From: Arthrobacter cryoconiti
Lineage (GTDB): Bacteria > Actinomycetota > Actinomycetes > Actinomycetales > Micrococcaceae
Length of the DNA stretch: 64,000 nucleotides
Direction of reading: 5' to 3'
Assembly: GCF_020905375.1 (NCBI RefSeq)
Contig: NZ_JAJJBU010000003.1
Coordinates: forward strand, 186,001-250,000
Under the pieces are notes generated by a model. That model ran no database searches. It worked only from the letters and a program-made list of their open reading frames with translations, and was not told the DNA's origin. This document shows, one piece after another, positions 37,298 to 46,234 of this stretch. A program made the translations under genes and the position numbers. Each line of letters starts with the position of its first letter. Position 1 is the first letter of the stretch.

Positions 37298-38712
37298 TTG
37301 GACACCGCCTGGCCTGCTACGAATCGGCGCAGTCCACCGCGCTTTCGTGACCTTGCGCGGGCCCGCCCGCGACGCCGCTCGCGCGCCACTTCCCAGAGGT
37401 AACTATCGAAGTCGACCTCCATCGTGTGGCGAGGGGAGGCATAGAACCGGGCAGTGTTCAGCTCTTCCTCCCGTTTCATCAGCTGCCGAATTTGAGCAGC
37501 CGCAGGTAGCTCGTAGTGCCCCGAGAGTAGCTCAGCTACCCAGCGCGACTGAACCTCCGCCAGCGGCATCACGGCACCGATTGGCTGGAGCAATCCAATG
37601 AAGAAGAGCCCTGGTAATTCCGGGTGAATCGTGCGTTTCCACAAAGGAAGCGCATTGTCCTCAGGTTCCACAAGATGTGGGTCCAGGAATGGAAAGCGGA
37701 CTCGGTAGCCGGTGGCCCACACGACAAGATCGGCCCGCACCCTTGTTCCGTCAGTAAACACCACCTGCTCGCCGTCGAATCGTTCGATCCCGGGCTTGGG
37801 CGTTACGCGCCCGGCACGAAGCGCCGGACGGATCTGTTCGGATTGGACCGGATGAGATTCACCCGGGCGGTGCGCGGGACGGGGGAGGCCGAGTTTAGCG
37901 GTGCTGCCGGAGGCCAGGGCGGCCAGTCGCAAGCGCGCCCGGATGGACCACCAAGGCAGCCAGCCCGGTAGCCCAATCTGGTCAGCGGCCCGGCCGAAAA
38001 GGATTTTGCGCAGCACCCACTGCCCTCGTCGCTGTGACAGGACAGCACTGTGCGCCACCCAGCCAGCCTCTGAAGCGATGTCGAGAGCTGAGTTTCCTGA
38101 GCCGACCACCACGACGTCGAGCCCGCGCAGTTGCTCCCCGGAACGGTAGTCATGGGCATGGATCTGCCAGCCACTAAAACTGCCCGGATACGCCGGCTCA
38201 GGCCAGCGAGGGTCCCAGTGGTGCCCGTTGGCGACCATGACGGCGTCGTAATGCAGTCTCCGTAAACCCTCGGGACCGGCGATGGAAACGTCCCATCCAC
38301 CACTTGCGGGTGACACGGACACCACACGTGTGTTGAAAGTTATCTTGTCCCGGAAACCGAAATGCTCCACGTACGACTCGAAGTAGGCCGCCACCTGGTG
38401 GTGCTTGGCATAAGGGGGGCTGTCCGCGGGCATGGGGAAATCGGAGAAGGCCATCCGTGGACAGGAGGTGTTGATCTCGAGCGTCTCGTAGCATGCGGAT
38501 TGCCCATTTGGGTTTTGATAGACCCAGTTGCCACCGACTACGGAGCCCTGTTCAAAGCAATCGACGGCGAACCCGGCCTGGTAGAGCGTCTTGGTTGCGG
38601 TGAGACCAGAGGATCCTGCTCCGATAACGCACACAAGGGGAAGCCCCGGATTGGTGGGGATGGTGGTGGTTGCGGCCAGGGCTAAGTCCCGTTGCCTGAC
38701 AAGATAGGGCAT
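37294..38712 (-). CDS. Flavin-containing monooxygenase (class B, FMO-type)
   Basis: A 472-residue FAD/NADPH monooxygenase. The FAD loop is VIGAGSSGLTATKTL at the N-terminus, the FMO fingerprint FSGWQIHAHDYR is near residue 165, the NADPH loop is VVVVGSGNSALDIA, and the ATG-containing segment VVWATGYR lies near 350. Such enzymes hydroxylate heteroatoms or perform Baeyer-Villiger oxidation. The start is ATG 38712; the frame stays open to 38934, but that part would cross the operator. The ATG is only a few bases from the predicted transcription start, so the mRNA may be leaderless. Divergent from a TetR regulator. Confidence 0.92.
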   Translation of the reverse strand: MPYLVRQRDLALAATTTIPTNPGLPLVCVIGAGSSGLTATKTLYQAGFAVDCFEQGSVVGGNWVYQNPNGQSACYETLEINTSCPRMAFSDFPMPADSPPYAKHHQVAAYFESYVEHFGFRDKITFNTRVVSVSPASGGWDVSIAGPEGLRRLHYDAVMVANGHHWDPRWPEPAYPGSFSGWQIHAHDYRSGEQLRGLDVVVVGSGNSALDIASEAGWVAHSAVLSQRRGQWVLRKILFGRAADQIGLPGWLPWWSIRARLRLAALASGSTAKLGLPRPAHRPGESHPVQSEQIRPALRAGRVTPKPGIERFDGEQVVFTDGTRVRADLVVWATGYRVRFPFLDPHLVEPEDNALPLWKRTIHPELPGLFFIGLLQPIGAVMPLAEVQSRWVAELLSGHYELPAAAQIRQLMKREEELNTARFYASPRHTMEVDFDSYLWEVARERRRGRARARSRKRGGLRRFVAGQAVSK

Positions 38713-38719
38713 GTGATGA

Positions 38720-38748
38720 TAATTACATTGAAAATGAATATTTTCAAT
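38720..38748. promoter_or_regulatory. TetR operator and leftward promoter between FMO and TetR genes
   Basis: ATTGAAAAT (38727-38735) and ATTTTCAAT (38740-38748) are exact inverted repeats around GAAT. On the minus strand the repeat supplies a -35-like TTGAAA, followed 16 bases later by TAATTA (38725-38720), placing the transcript start at or next to the FMO ATG. A bound TetR dimer would block this promoter. Confidence 0.75.
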
Positions 38749-38797
38749 AGTTAACAGAAACCGTGCGCAGCCGGCGTAGAAGGGTGGGGAGGGAAAC

Positions 38798-39460
38798 GTG
38801 GATAGCGCGGAGGTAACCATGGAATCAATGCGTAAACCAGAGGCGGGAAGCCTTTGGCGCGGAACCTCACTGCCCGCACGCGACGCTGCACGGCGGGAGA
38901 AGCTGCTGGCAGCTGGACTGGAACTTTTCGGCACAGTTGGCTATCCCGCGACAACTGTTCAGGGACTGTGCCGGGAAGCAGGGGTCTCCTCCCGGTCTTT
39001 CTACGACTGCTTCCAAGGCCGTGAGGACGTTCTGCGCGCGCTCTACATCCAGGCCACCGAACAGATGCGGTCCCAGGTGGCTGGATTGTCGGTCAACGAC
39101 AGCGCGAGCGTGTCTGATCTCCTGCGCCGGGGCGTCCTTGCGGGCGTGGGAGGAATGCTCGAGGATGAACGCCTCGGCCGGGTTTGTGAGATCGAGGCGG
39201 TCGGGGTCTCGCCCGGGCTCGAATCGTGCCGACGGGAGCAGAATGCCGGTATCGCCGCGGCCATTGAGGATCTTCTGGCTGAGTCGATGCGGCGGGGCCT
39301 CATTCCGTTTTTTGATACGACACTGGTGGGCCTGATGGTTGTCGGCGGGATGAGTGAGGTCCTTCTGGCACATTTGAGCATGCCGGAGGATCAGCGGCGC
39401 TCGGGAGAAGAACTTGTTGTGGCAATGGCTCGTGTCATTGGACTCATGATCGCGTCGTAA
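38798..39460 (+). CDS. TetR-family transcriptional repressor
   Basis: A 220-residue regulator with the N-terminal TetR helix-turn-helix at ~residues 30-80 (REKLLAAGLELFGTVGYPAT, then VSSRSFYDCFQGREDVLRAL) and a helical ligand-binding C-terminal domain. GTG 38798 follows GGGGAGGGAAAC; ATG 38819 is an alternative. It is divergent from the FMO-SDR operon and separated from it by a 22-base palindrome, so it most likely represses that operon and itself until its ligand, perhaps the enzymes' substrate, is present. Confidence 0.9.
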   Translation: MDSAEVTMESMRKPEAGSLWRGTSLPARDAARREKLLAAGLELFGTVGYPATTVQGLCREAGVSSRSFYDCFQGREDVLRALYIQATEQMRSQVAGLSVNDSASVSDLLRRGVLAGVGGMLEDERLGRVCEIEAVGVSPGLESCRREQNAGIAAAIEDLLAESMRRGLIPFFDTTLVGLMVVGGMSEVLLAHLSMPEDQRRSGEELVVAMARVIGLMIAS

Positions 39461-39556
39461 CACGCACTGCATTTTCGTGTGGCGCCGAACCCCCCGGGGG
39501 TTTTGCGCATAGTGCACCTGGCGCAAATCTCGGCGCGAGTCTGGCGCCCCGGGAGA

Positions 39557-39615
39557 CAAAAAGTGCCCGGGAGCCCGCGGATCGAGAAAAAACCGAATCC
39601 GTTGCTCCCGGGCAC
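39557..39615 (-). terminator. Rho-independent terminator of fumC
   Basis: On the minus strand a perfect 12-bp stem GTGCCCGGGAGC/GCTCCCGGGCAC (39615-39604 with 39574-39563), containing an additional inner CGGAT/ATCCG helix, is followed by TTTTTGT. It lies 37 bases after the fumC stop. Confidence 0.9.
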
Positions 39616-39651
39616 CGTTCTTGGCCCAGTTGTGCCTGCTTGTATGGGTGC

Positions 39652-41082
39652 TTATTTAGGCGCGCGGGTCATGGCCATGACATCCAAACCCGAATCGAGC
39701 TGCTCCATGGTCAGTTCTCCGCGCTCCACGAATCCGAGGGCCAGCACTGCCTCGCGGATAGTCAAGCCCTCTTTGATCGCGTGCTTGGCGATCTTGGAGC
39801 CGTTCTCGTAACCGATGTACTTATTCAACGGGGTCACGATGGACGGGGATGCCTCGGCCAGGAATCGTGCGCGCTCCACATTCGCAGTGAGCCCGTCAAT
39901 CATCTTGTCCGCCATGACGTGGGAGGTGTTGGAGAGCAACCGGATGGACTGGAGCAAGTTCGCTGCCATGACAGGGATACCTACGTTGAGCTCAAAGGCC
40001 CCATTGGTGGAGGAAAGAGCAATGGTGGTGTCATTGCCAATGACCTGCGCTGCGACCATGATCGCTGCCTCAGAGATCACCGGATTGACCTTACCTGGCA
40101 TGATCGAAGAACCGGGCTGTAGGTCAGGGATGGAGATTTCGCCCAGTCCGGTGTTTGGACCTGAGCCCAACCAGCGAAGATCGTTGGCGATCTTCATAAT
40201 CGAATAGGCGATGTTGCGAAGCTGCCCGGAGGCCTCGATCAAACCGTCGCGGTTGGCCTGAGCTTCGAAGTGATTGCGAGCCTCGGTCAACGGCAGCCCG
40301 GTGTCCTGAGCCAGCAAGGCAATGACACGCTGCGGGAATCCGGCAGGGGTATTGATGCCGGTGCCCACAGCCGTTCCACCCAAGGGAACCTCAGCAACAC
40401 GAGGTAGGCAAGATTCAATGCGCTCGATGCCATAGCGTACCTGTGCGGCGTATCCGCCAAATTCTTGTCCCAGGGTGACAGGAGTGGCATCCATGAGATG
40501 TGTGCGCCCGGACTTGACCACGTCGGCGAATTCCGCAGCCTTCGCTTCCAGCGAAGTGGCCAGGTGAGCCAGCGCCGGGATCAGGTTGTTGATCAGCGCT
40601 GACGTTGCAGCTACGTGCACTGACGTCGGAAAGACGTCGTTGGAAGACTGCGAGGCGTTGACGTGGTCGTTCGGGTGGACGATTTTCGCTGAGCCAGCCG
40701 AAGCTAAAGCCTTGTTGGCCAGTGAAGCCAGAACTTCGTTCATGTTCATGTTGGAAGACGTGCCAGAACCGGTCTGGAAAACGTCGATCGGGAAGTCGCC
40801 GTCAAACTTTCCGGCAATAACCAGGTCAGCGGCGGCTTCAATGGCGCCAGCCAACTCGGCATCCAAAACACCCAACTCGGCGTTGGTGGTAGCCGCAGCT
40901 TTCTTGATGCGGGCCAGCGCCTCAATGTGTGCTGACTCCAGCGTCATACCGGAAATCGGGAAGTTCTCAACAGCGCGCTGCGTCTGTGCGCTATAGAGGG
41001 CGTTGCGGGGAACCCGGACCTCGCCCATGGTGTCGTGTTCAATACGGAACTCTTGTGCGGCGTCCGCGGCAGTATCAGTCAT
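39652..41082 (-). CDS. fumC: Class II fumarate hydratase
   Basis: A 476-residue tetrameric, iron-independent fumarase interconverting fumarate and malate in the TCA cycle. The superfamily signature [12 protein letters not shown] is present near residue 320, with the conserved [14 protein letters not shown] and [17 protein letters not shown] segments. The ATG at 41082 follows a GGTGGAAG site; the longer frame to 41112 is not conserved. It has its own terminator on each side, so it is monocistronic. Fumarase near glpX and DUF4245 matches mycobacterial order (Rv1098c-Rv1100). Confidence 0.96.
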   Translation of the reverse strand: MTDTAADAAQEFRIEHDTMGEVRVPRNALYSAQTQRAVENFPISGMTLESAHIEALARIKKAAATTNAELGVLDAELAGAIEAAADLVIAGKFDGDFPIDVFQTGSGTSSNMNMNEVLASLANKALASAGSAKIVHPNDHVNASQSSNDVFPTSVHVAATSALINNLIPALAHLATSLEAKAAEFADVVKSGRTHLMDATPVTLGQEFGGYAAQVRYGIERIESCLPRVAEVPLGGTAVGTGINTPAGFPQRVIALLAQDTGLPLTEARNHFEAQANRDGLIEASGQLRNIAYSIMKIANDLRWLGSGPNTGLGEISIPDLQPGSSIMPGKVNPVISEAAIMVAAQVIGNDTTIALSSTNGAFELNVGIPVMAANLLQSIRLLSNTSHVMADKMIDGLTANVERARFLAEASPSIVTPLNKYIGYENGSKIAKHAIKEGLTIREAVLALGFVERGELTMEQLDSGLDVMAMTRAPK

Positions 41083-41147
41083 GCTTCCACCATATCGCCG
41101 CCATGCGCGCACCCAAAAACGTGTGTTTTCAAAACGTGCCGCGGAAC

Positions 41148-41191
41148 AAACAGAAGTTCGACGCCGAAACGGGGGTTCCGGCGTCGAACTT
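41148..41191 (-). terminator. Terminator after carbonic anhydrase gene
   Basis: A perfect 13-bp stem AAGTTCGACGCCG/CGGCGTCGAACTT (41154-41166 / 41179-41191) with a 12-base loop; on the minus strand it is followed by CTGTTTGTT. It separates the carbonic anhydrase transcript from fumC. Confidence 0.85.
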
Positions 41192-41272
41192 GCCTCTTTG
41201 TCTGGCTCGCCTCAGGAGAAGCGCAGCGAGCTACCTTTGCTGGGTTAGCTCCTAGCTGTTAGGCGCTATTCG

Positions 41273-41932
41273 TTAGGCGGTTATGGAACCGTTGCTGTAC
41301 ACGAGATCGGCGCGACCGTCGTTGAGTCGATATGTCAGACCGACCACCGCAGTTTTCTGCCTGGCCACGGCACTGGCAATGATGGGTGAGTTCTCCACGA
41401 GTCTGGCGGCAGTCTGCTTCACGTGCTCTTCCACCATGTCGCCGATGTCGCTGTCCTTGTTCTCGCGCAGGGACGTCAGGACGGACGGGGTGATGCGTTC
41501 CACCAGGTCGCGCACAAAGCCAACTGGCATTTCTCCGGTAGCGACAGCGTTCTTTGTGGCCGTCACTGCACCGCAGGAGTCATGGCCCAAGACCACGATG
41601 AGGGGAACGTTGAGGTATTCCACCCCGTATTCGATAGAACCCAGGGCGGTGTTATCAATGACGTGTCCTGCAGTTCGCACCACAAAGGCGTCGCCTAAAC
41701 CAAGGTCAAAGATAATTTCTGCGGCCAGACGGGAGTCCGAGCAGCCGAAAATGATGGCAAACGGGTGCTGGGTGGACAGTAGCGAGGTGCGCCTAGTTGC
41801 GTCCTGATTGGGATGCGAGGCACTGCTTTCAACGAAACGGCGGTTGCCCTCCATGAGGGTCTTCCATGCTTCAGTGGGGCTTTGGGGATGATCTAACACT
41901 GCATTGATGTTGCCGTCTTCGCCGCCAGTCAT
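41273..41932 (-). CDS. Beta-class carbonic anhydrase
   Basis: A 219-residue zinc enzyme hydrating CO2 to bicarbonate for anaplerotic carboxylation and pH balance. Zinc ligands are visible in CSDSRLAAEI (Cys and the Asp-Arg dyad) and in GHDSCGAV (His and Cys). The TAGHVIDNTALGSIEYGVE segment is family-typical. It overlaps DUF4245 by one base and they form one operon. Confidence 0.94.
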   Translation of the reverse strand: MTGGEDGNINAVLDHPQSPTEAWKTLMEGNRRFVESSASHPNQDATRRTSLLSTQHPFAIIFGCSDSRLAAEIIFDLGLGDAFVVRTAGHVIDNTALGSIEYGVEYLNVPLIVVLGHDSCGAVTATKNAVATGEMPVGFVRDLVERITPSVLTSLRENKDSDIGDMVEEHVKQTAARLVENSPIIASAVARQKTAVVGLTYRLNDGRADLVYSNGSITA

Positions 41933-42546
41933 TATGGTGTTCCTTTCGTTGTGGACGTGGTGGGGTCTTGCCCCAGTTTCTTGCTCGCGGCGGCCGCAAG
42001 GACATCAAATTCCTTGAAATCGGCTGTCCCGGTCAAAATTATGGTGGTTTTGCCGCTGATCAAAATCAGGCTGCGATCCTCTTTAGGTTTATCACGCAGT
42101 TCCCATGTAAGCCCTGCAATATTGCGGGTTCCCGTCACAGGAGCGTTCTGCGCCTGGTTGGAAATCCAGGTCGGATTGGCCGTGATTGTTTCCCTCATGG
42201 CAATGAAGGTGTTAGCGGAGGTGACAAAACCAACATCCCAAAAAGCCACGCCGTCGGCCCCGGAACCGTTCCAACGCGCATAGTTGGCGGACCAGCCAAC
42301 CGGCAAGACCGGGGCTGCGGGGGTGAATCCGGCCACGTCTGCGGCATGGCCTGAGATAGCCGCCACATCCACCACTTGGCGGTACGAATCCGCCTTCTGT
42401 TGGGGATTGAGCAAAACGACCACCATGACAATGGCGACCGTGGAGAGCATGGCCAGCAGCATGCCGATAACTGAGGCGTTGGCACGTTTTGCTGCCCCGG
42501 CGGCTATGACGGGCTTGACAGGGGAATTCTGCGGGGATTCACTCAC
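41932..42546 (-). CDS. DUF4245 domain membrane-anchored protein
   Basis: A 204-residue protein with one N-terminal membrane helix (IGMLLAMLSTVAIVMVVVLL) and an extracytoplasmic domain with the SANYARW and GLTWELRD segments typical of DUF4245. The family is actinobacterial, of unknown function, and is usually divergent from glpX as here (Rv1100 beside Rv1099c). It is the first gene of an operon with carbonic anhydrase. Confidence 0.87.
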   Translation of the reverse strand: MSESPQNSPVKPVIAAGAAKRANASVIGMLLAMLSTVAIVMVVVLLNPQQKADSYRQVVDVAAISGHAADVAGFTPAAPVLPVGWSANYARWNGSGADGVAFWDVGFVTSANTFIAMRETITANPTWISNQAQNAPVTGTRNIAGLTWELRDKPKEDRSLILISGKTTIILTGTADFKEFDVLAAAASKKLGQDPTTSTTKGTP

Positions 42547-42742
42547 GCAATCATTATCCCAGAAATACGGGTTCGTTGTTTCGTGCAGGCTTTCCCGCGA
42601 GCTCCATTGCGGTAATGCGTCAGAAGAGAAAACAGCTCTCGCGCCGATTCAACTATGATGGATACCGTAGGTGACCATACGGCAGGGGCGTGCACCGTCG
42701 CACGCAGCGACCCTATTCCTACTTCGAAGACGAGGTTATTAC

Positions 42743-43780
42743 ATGCCTGAAAAAACATCACAACGAGACTTTTCCCAACTGTCTAGTTCGCTCGCGGTGG
42801 GCGATGACGAACCGGACCGGAATCTAGCACTTGAGCTGGTGCGTGTGACCGAGGCGGCAGCAATTGCCGGCGGGCACTGGGTCGGTTTTGGTGAAAAGAA
42901 CCTGGCCGACGGCGCTGCGGTGGATGCTATGCGCTCTCTTCTTTCCACCGTCCACTTCAACGGTGTTGTGGTCATTGGCGAAGGCGAAAAAGACGAAGCT
43001 CCCATGCTCTTTAACGGCGAAGTGGTTGGTGACGGTTCCGGCCCCGAGTGCGACGTCGCGGTGGACCCAATCGATGGAACACGCCTGACGGCGATGGGTA
43101 TCAACAATGCGCTGGCAGTGCTGGCTGTAGCCGAACGCGGCACCATGTTTGACCCGTCAGCCGTGTTCTACATGGAAAAGCTGGTCACCGGACCGGAAGC
43201 CGCCGACATGGTGGACTTGCGTCTGCCGGTCAAGCAGAACCTGCACCTGATCGCTAAGGCCAAGGGCGTGAAGGTCAACCAGCTCACCGTCATGGTGCTG
43301 GACCGTGACCGCCACCAGCCGCTGATCCAGGAGATTCGTGACGCTGGTGCTCGCACAAAGATCATCCTTGACGGTGATGTGGCCGGCGCAATTGCTGCGG
43401 CGCGTCCCGGGAGTGGTGTGGATGCTCTGATGGGCATTGGCGGAACCCCCGAAGGTATTGTGGCCGCGTGTGCCATCAAGACCCTCGGCGGCGTCATTCA
43501 GGGCCGTTTGTGGCCCACGAGTGACGACGAAAAGCAGAAGGCGCTCGACGCCGGCCATGACTTGGACCGGGTGCTCTCAACGAACGACTTGGTCACCAGC
43601 GACAACTGCTATTTCGCTGCAACCGGCATCACCGATGGTGATCTGCTGCGCGGTGTTCGTTACGACAAAGGGCGCGTTCTTACCCAGTCGATCGTGATGC
43701 GTTCGAAGTCCGGAACGATTCGTTTCGTGGATGGTGAGCACCAGGCACACAAGTGGGAGACGTACGCTCGCCGCCCCTGA
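42743..43780 (+). CDS. glpX: Class II fructose-1,6-bisphosphatase
   Basis: A 345-residue lithium-sensitive phosphatase essential for gluconeogenesis in Actinobacteria, which often lack class I FBPase. Motifs are [14 protein letters not shown] (metal-binding acidic residues), [14 protein letters not shown] and [20 protein letters not shown] 42743 follows GACGAGG; a longer frame to 42671 is not conserved. No classical terminator follows in the 50-base convergent gap; the hairpin inside the end of the next gene may serve. Confidence 0.95.
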   Translation: MPEKTSQRDFSQLSSSLAVGDDEPDRNLALELVRVTEAAAIAGGHWVGFGEKNLADGAAVDAMRSLLSTVHFNGVVVIGEGEKDEAPMLFNGEVVGDGSGPECDVAVDPIDGTRLTAMGINNALAVLAVAERGTMFDPSAVFYMEKLVTGPEAADMVDLRLPVKQNLHLIAKAKGVKVNQLTVMVLDRDRHQPLIQEIRDAGARTKIILDGDVAGAIAAARPGSGVDALMGIGGTPEGIVAACAIKTLGGVIQGRLWPTSDDEKQKALDAGHDLDRVLSTNDLVTSDNCYFAATGITDGDLLRGVRYDKGRVLTQSIVMRSKSGTIRFVDGEHQAHKWETYARRP

Positions 43781-43830
43781 TTGAGAGGATGTGAGTGTGC
43801 GGCTGCGGCTCTGGCTGCCGGCGACTGTCC

Positions 43831-44877
43831 CTAGTCTCTGGCAGCTCGACGACGGTGCGCAGCCGTGCGAACTGCGCCAAGTATGGTCCGCACGTTTGTG
43901 CGGACCATACGGGCCAGACCATAAGCGCGGTACATGCCCTTGTTGACGGGTAGGTCCCACGTTCCCGGATAGAGAACCTCGGCACCCCCAAAAGAGCGTT
44001 TGAACCGGGAGAAGCCGGCCCACGGGTGCTCTGGTTCGTCTTCTGGGCTCACCCCCCACATGTCAAAGAACTTCATTCCGGAATTTTTGGCGTCGAGCAT
44101 CATGGTCACCAGCAGGGGGATGCCTGCATTGAGTTTTCTGTGGGCATCAGATGCGGCGGCATGTGCGTATACCCGGGTGTCTGCTGTGTCATAAGACAAT
44201 GCTGCCGCGATTGGTTTCCCGTCAAGGTGCGCAATGAACAGCTTTGCGGCCCCGGCAGGCATGAGGGTGGCCGCAGCCGCGCCAAGGTATGCATCTGTTT
44301 GGGCTGTGAAGTCGGCCCGGCCGGCCACATCGTGTAAAAAGCCCAGCAAGATGGGCAGATCAGCCGGGTCTGTTGAGGACGTGAACGTGACGCCCTTCTT
44401 GTGAATATTGCGGAACAGGTTCCGGCTGGTGCTGCGCATGCCAGCCAATAATTCCTCGCGGGAGAGCGTGAGGTCCACCAGCCAGGACAGGTGAGGCTGG
44501 ATGTCTTTTGGCGCCCTGACCAATCCGGCCGCGTGCAGGTGGGCCGCTGGGCTGTCCGTCATGGTGTTGCTTGTGTGCGAGCCGGGATCACTTTGCTGCC
44601 TTGCGGGGTCCGGTGTCGGCAAAGCTGCGGAGACCGGCTCAATTCTGACGTAATGGCAGTGATGCTCCTGGGCAAGGGTGCGTAGAGCCGTCAGGGCTTC
44701 ACTAAAACCATGAGCATCCGTGGCACACGGCCCATAAGGGACGTAAAGATACGTGCCCAAGGATGTCTTTTCCTCGATGGCAACGAACTGCCAGCCGGCC
44801 CCGCTGCCCTCATGCACCCGTTTGCCGAGAGTCCGCTGGAACTGCGCCCAGAGGGGCGTCTGAAGAATCGGAATCAT
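43831..44877 (-). CDS. FemAB-family peptidoglycan aminoacyltransferase
   Basis: A 348-residue protein with two tandem GNAT-like domains that adds amino acids from aminoacyl-tRNA to lipid II or a related envelope acceptor. Typical segments are SWLVDLTLSREELLAGMRSTSRNLFRNI (the WxxDL and R-N/Y-I-R/H-K region), AKLFIAHLDGKPIAAAL and the terminal WGVSPEDEPEHPWAGFSRFKRSFGG. The ATG overlaps manA's stop. The bridge amino acid is unknown. A perfect 13-bp hairpin is embedded near its 3' end (43881-43910). Confidence 0.88.
   Translation of the reverse strand: MIPILQTPLWAQFQRTLGKRVHEGSGAGWQFVAIEEKTSLGTYLYVPYGPCATDAHGFSEALTALRTLAQEHHCHYVRIEPVSAALPTPDPARQQSDPGSHTSNTMTDSPAAHLHAAGLVRAPKDIQPHLSWLVDLTLSREELLAGMRSTSRNLFRNIHKKGVTFTSSTDPADLPILLGFLHDVAGRADFTAQTDAYLGAAAATLMPAGAAKLFIAHLDGKPIAAALSYDTADTRVYAHAAASDAHRKLNAGIPLLVTMMLDAKNSGMKFFDMWGVSPEDEPEHPWAGFSRFKRSFGGAEVLYPGTWDLPVNKGMYRAYGLARMVRTNVRTILGAVRTAAHRRRAARD
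43881..43910. terminator. Perfect 13-bp hairpin within the 3' end of the FemAB gene
   Basis: GTATGGTCCGCAC and its exact complement flank a 4-base GTTT loop, inside codons for the last ~25 residues of the FemAB protein and about 100 bases after the glpX stop. It could end glpX transcripts from the other strand; there is no U tract. Confidence 0.45.
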
Positions 44878-46163
44878 GCGCTGACCGAGGCCGTCTGCTC
44901 CGCTGGGCGGGCTGGTGCAACCGTGACGGCAAAAACCACCGCGGGCGATGATCCTGCCAAAGGATGCACCATGAGCGGATTCTCTGTGGCCGGGACAAAC
45001 ACCGAGTCGCCACGGGAGAGCACCATGTCCGCGCGGGGGGAATCCAGCACTACCGAGCCTGCGATTGCAATTACCAGCAGTGGACCATTTTGCACCAGCG
45101 GCACGGGGTTATCACCGTCTGAGATCTCTACTCGCTGTAAAACAAATTCGACAAACGGCGGCTCCCAAACATGCTGACCCAACTCGGTGGAGCGGGTCGG
45201 GACGAATGGCACAGCCGTCGGAGTGAAATCGACGGTTTCCATCAGTTCGGCAACGTCTACGTGCTTTGTCGTCAGGCCCCCACGCAGCACATTGTCTGAT
45301 GACGCCATGACTTCTAGTCCCAGCCCACAAAGGTACGCATGGATATTTCCGGCGGGAAGGTAGATGGCTTCCCCGGCGGTAAGAGAGACACGGTTCAGTA
45401 GCAATGAAATCAGCACGCCCGGGTCGCCCGGATACTGCTGGGCAAGTTCGACGACGGTGCTCAACGCCGGATCCAGCCCGGCGTCGTTCTTGCTTGCCTG
45501 GGCGCTGGCCAAAAGTGCGCTCGCAGCGAGATCGACCAGCTCGGACGCGCTCTGCCCGGCGCCGATCAACGCAGCGAAAGCCTTGCGGATGATATCTGGT
45601 TCAACCATGCGCGAGTCCAGGGTGGATATCACTGTGGAGAGTAATGCGGGAATCGGTTCGCCGGTGGCGCCAATGGCGTCTCGTACGGCGCGGAAGAGCT
45701 CGCTTGACTCGGCACATGGGCGGAACCCGCACAGAGCTTCAAATGATGTGAGCGCAAAGAGCATTTCCGGCTTGTGGTTGGTGTCTTTGTAATTACGGTG
45801 GGCTGCGTCGTGTGGAACACCGGCCGCCTCTTCCTGGGCAAAGCGGTTGCGGGCGCGCTCCACAGTAGGGTGCACCTGCAAAGATAACGCAGTCTGGGCC
45901 GCCAGGAGTTTGGCCAAAAACGGCAGCTTCGAATCGAAGTCTTTGGCCACATCCGTCCCAAGCATGGCTACTGGGTGCGCGGCAATGAGCGCATCCAAGG
46001 GCACCGGGCCCTGCGAAGTTTGCGCCAAGGATGGGGAGTCAGGGTGCGCTCCCATCCACAATTCCGCTTCGGGGCCGCCACTGGGCGTGGTTCCTAGCAG
46101 TCCCGAAATTGCGGTGGTGGATCCCCACGCATAATCGCGCATGACGTTAGTGAGCGAAAACAT
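44874..46163 (-). CDS. manA: Mannose-6-phosphate isomerase, class I
   Basis: A 429-residue cupin enzyme interconverting fructose-6-phosphate and mannose-6-phosphate, feeding GDP-mannose for glycans and lipoglycans. The zinc site includes SLQVHPTVERARN (Gln and His) and NHKPEMLFAL (Glu), with the third site in YLPAGNIHAYLCG, followed by the signature NVLRGGLTTKHVD. It overlaps the FemAB gene, giving an envelope-related operon read leftwards. Start ATG 46163 with upstream GGGAGAG. Confidence 0.94.
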   Translation of the reverse strand: MFSLTNVMRDYAWGSTTAISGLLGTTPSGGPEAELWMGAHPDSPSLAQTSQGPVPLDALIAAHPVAMLGTDVAKDFDSKLPFLAKLLAAQTALSLQVHPTVERARNRFAQEEAAGVPHDAAHRNYKDTNHKPEMLFALTSFEALCGFRPCAESSELFRAVRDAIGATGEPIPALLSTVISTLDSRMVEPDIIRKAFAALIGAGQSASELVDLAASALLASAQASKNDAGLDPALSTVVELAQQYPGDPGVLISLLLNRVSLTAGEAIYLPAGNIHAYLCGLGLEVMASSDNVLRGGLTTKHVDVAELMETVDFTPTAVPFVPTRSTELGQHVWEPPFVEFVLQRVEISDGDNPVPLVQNGPLLVIAIAGSVVLDSPRADMVLSRGDSVFVPATENPLMVHPLAGSSPAVVFAVTVAPARPAEQTASVSA

Positions 46164-46234
46164 TGTCTCTCCCTGTGGTGGTTGGAGGCATTACATGCCC
46201 GTAACGAGCCGGTTAGCGCAGACGCTTGTGACTA

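Noticed and set aside
36389-39460. Recently acquired genomic island
   Set aside because: The SDR-FMO-TetR module looks accessory, but there is no integrase, tRNA junction, direct repeat or clear composition change to support transfer.
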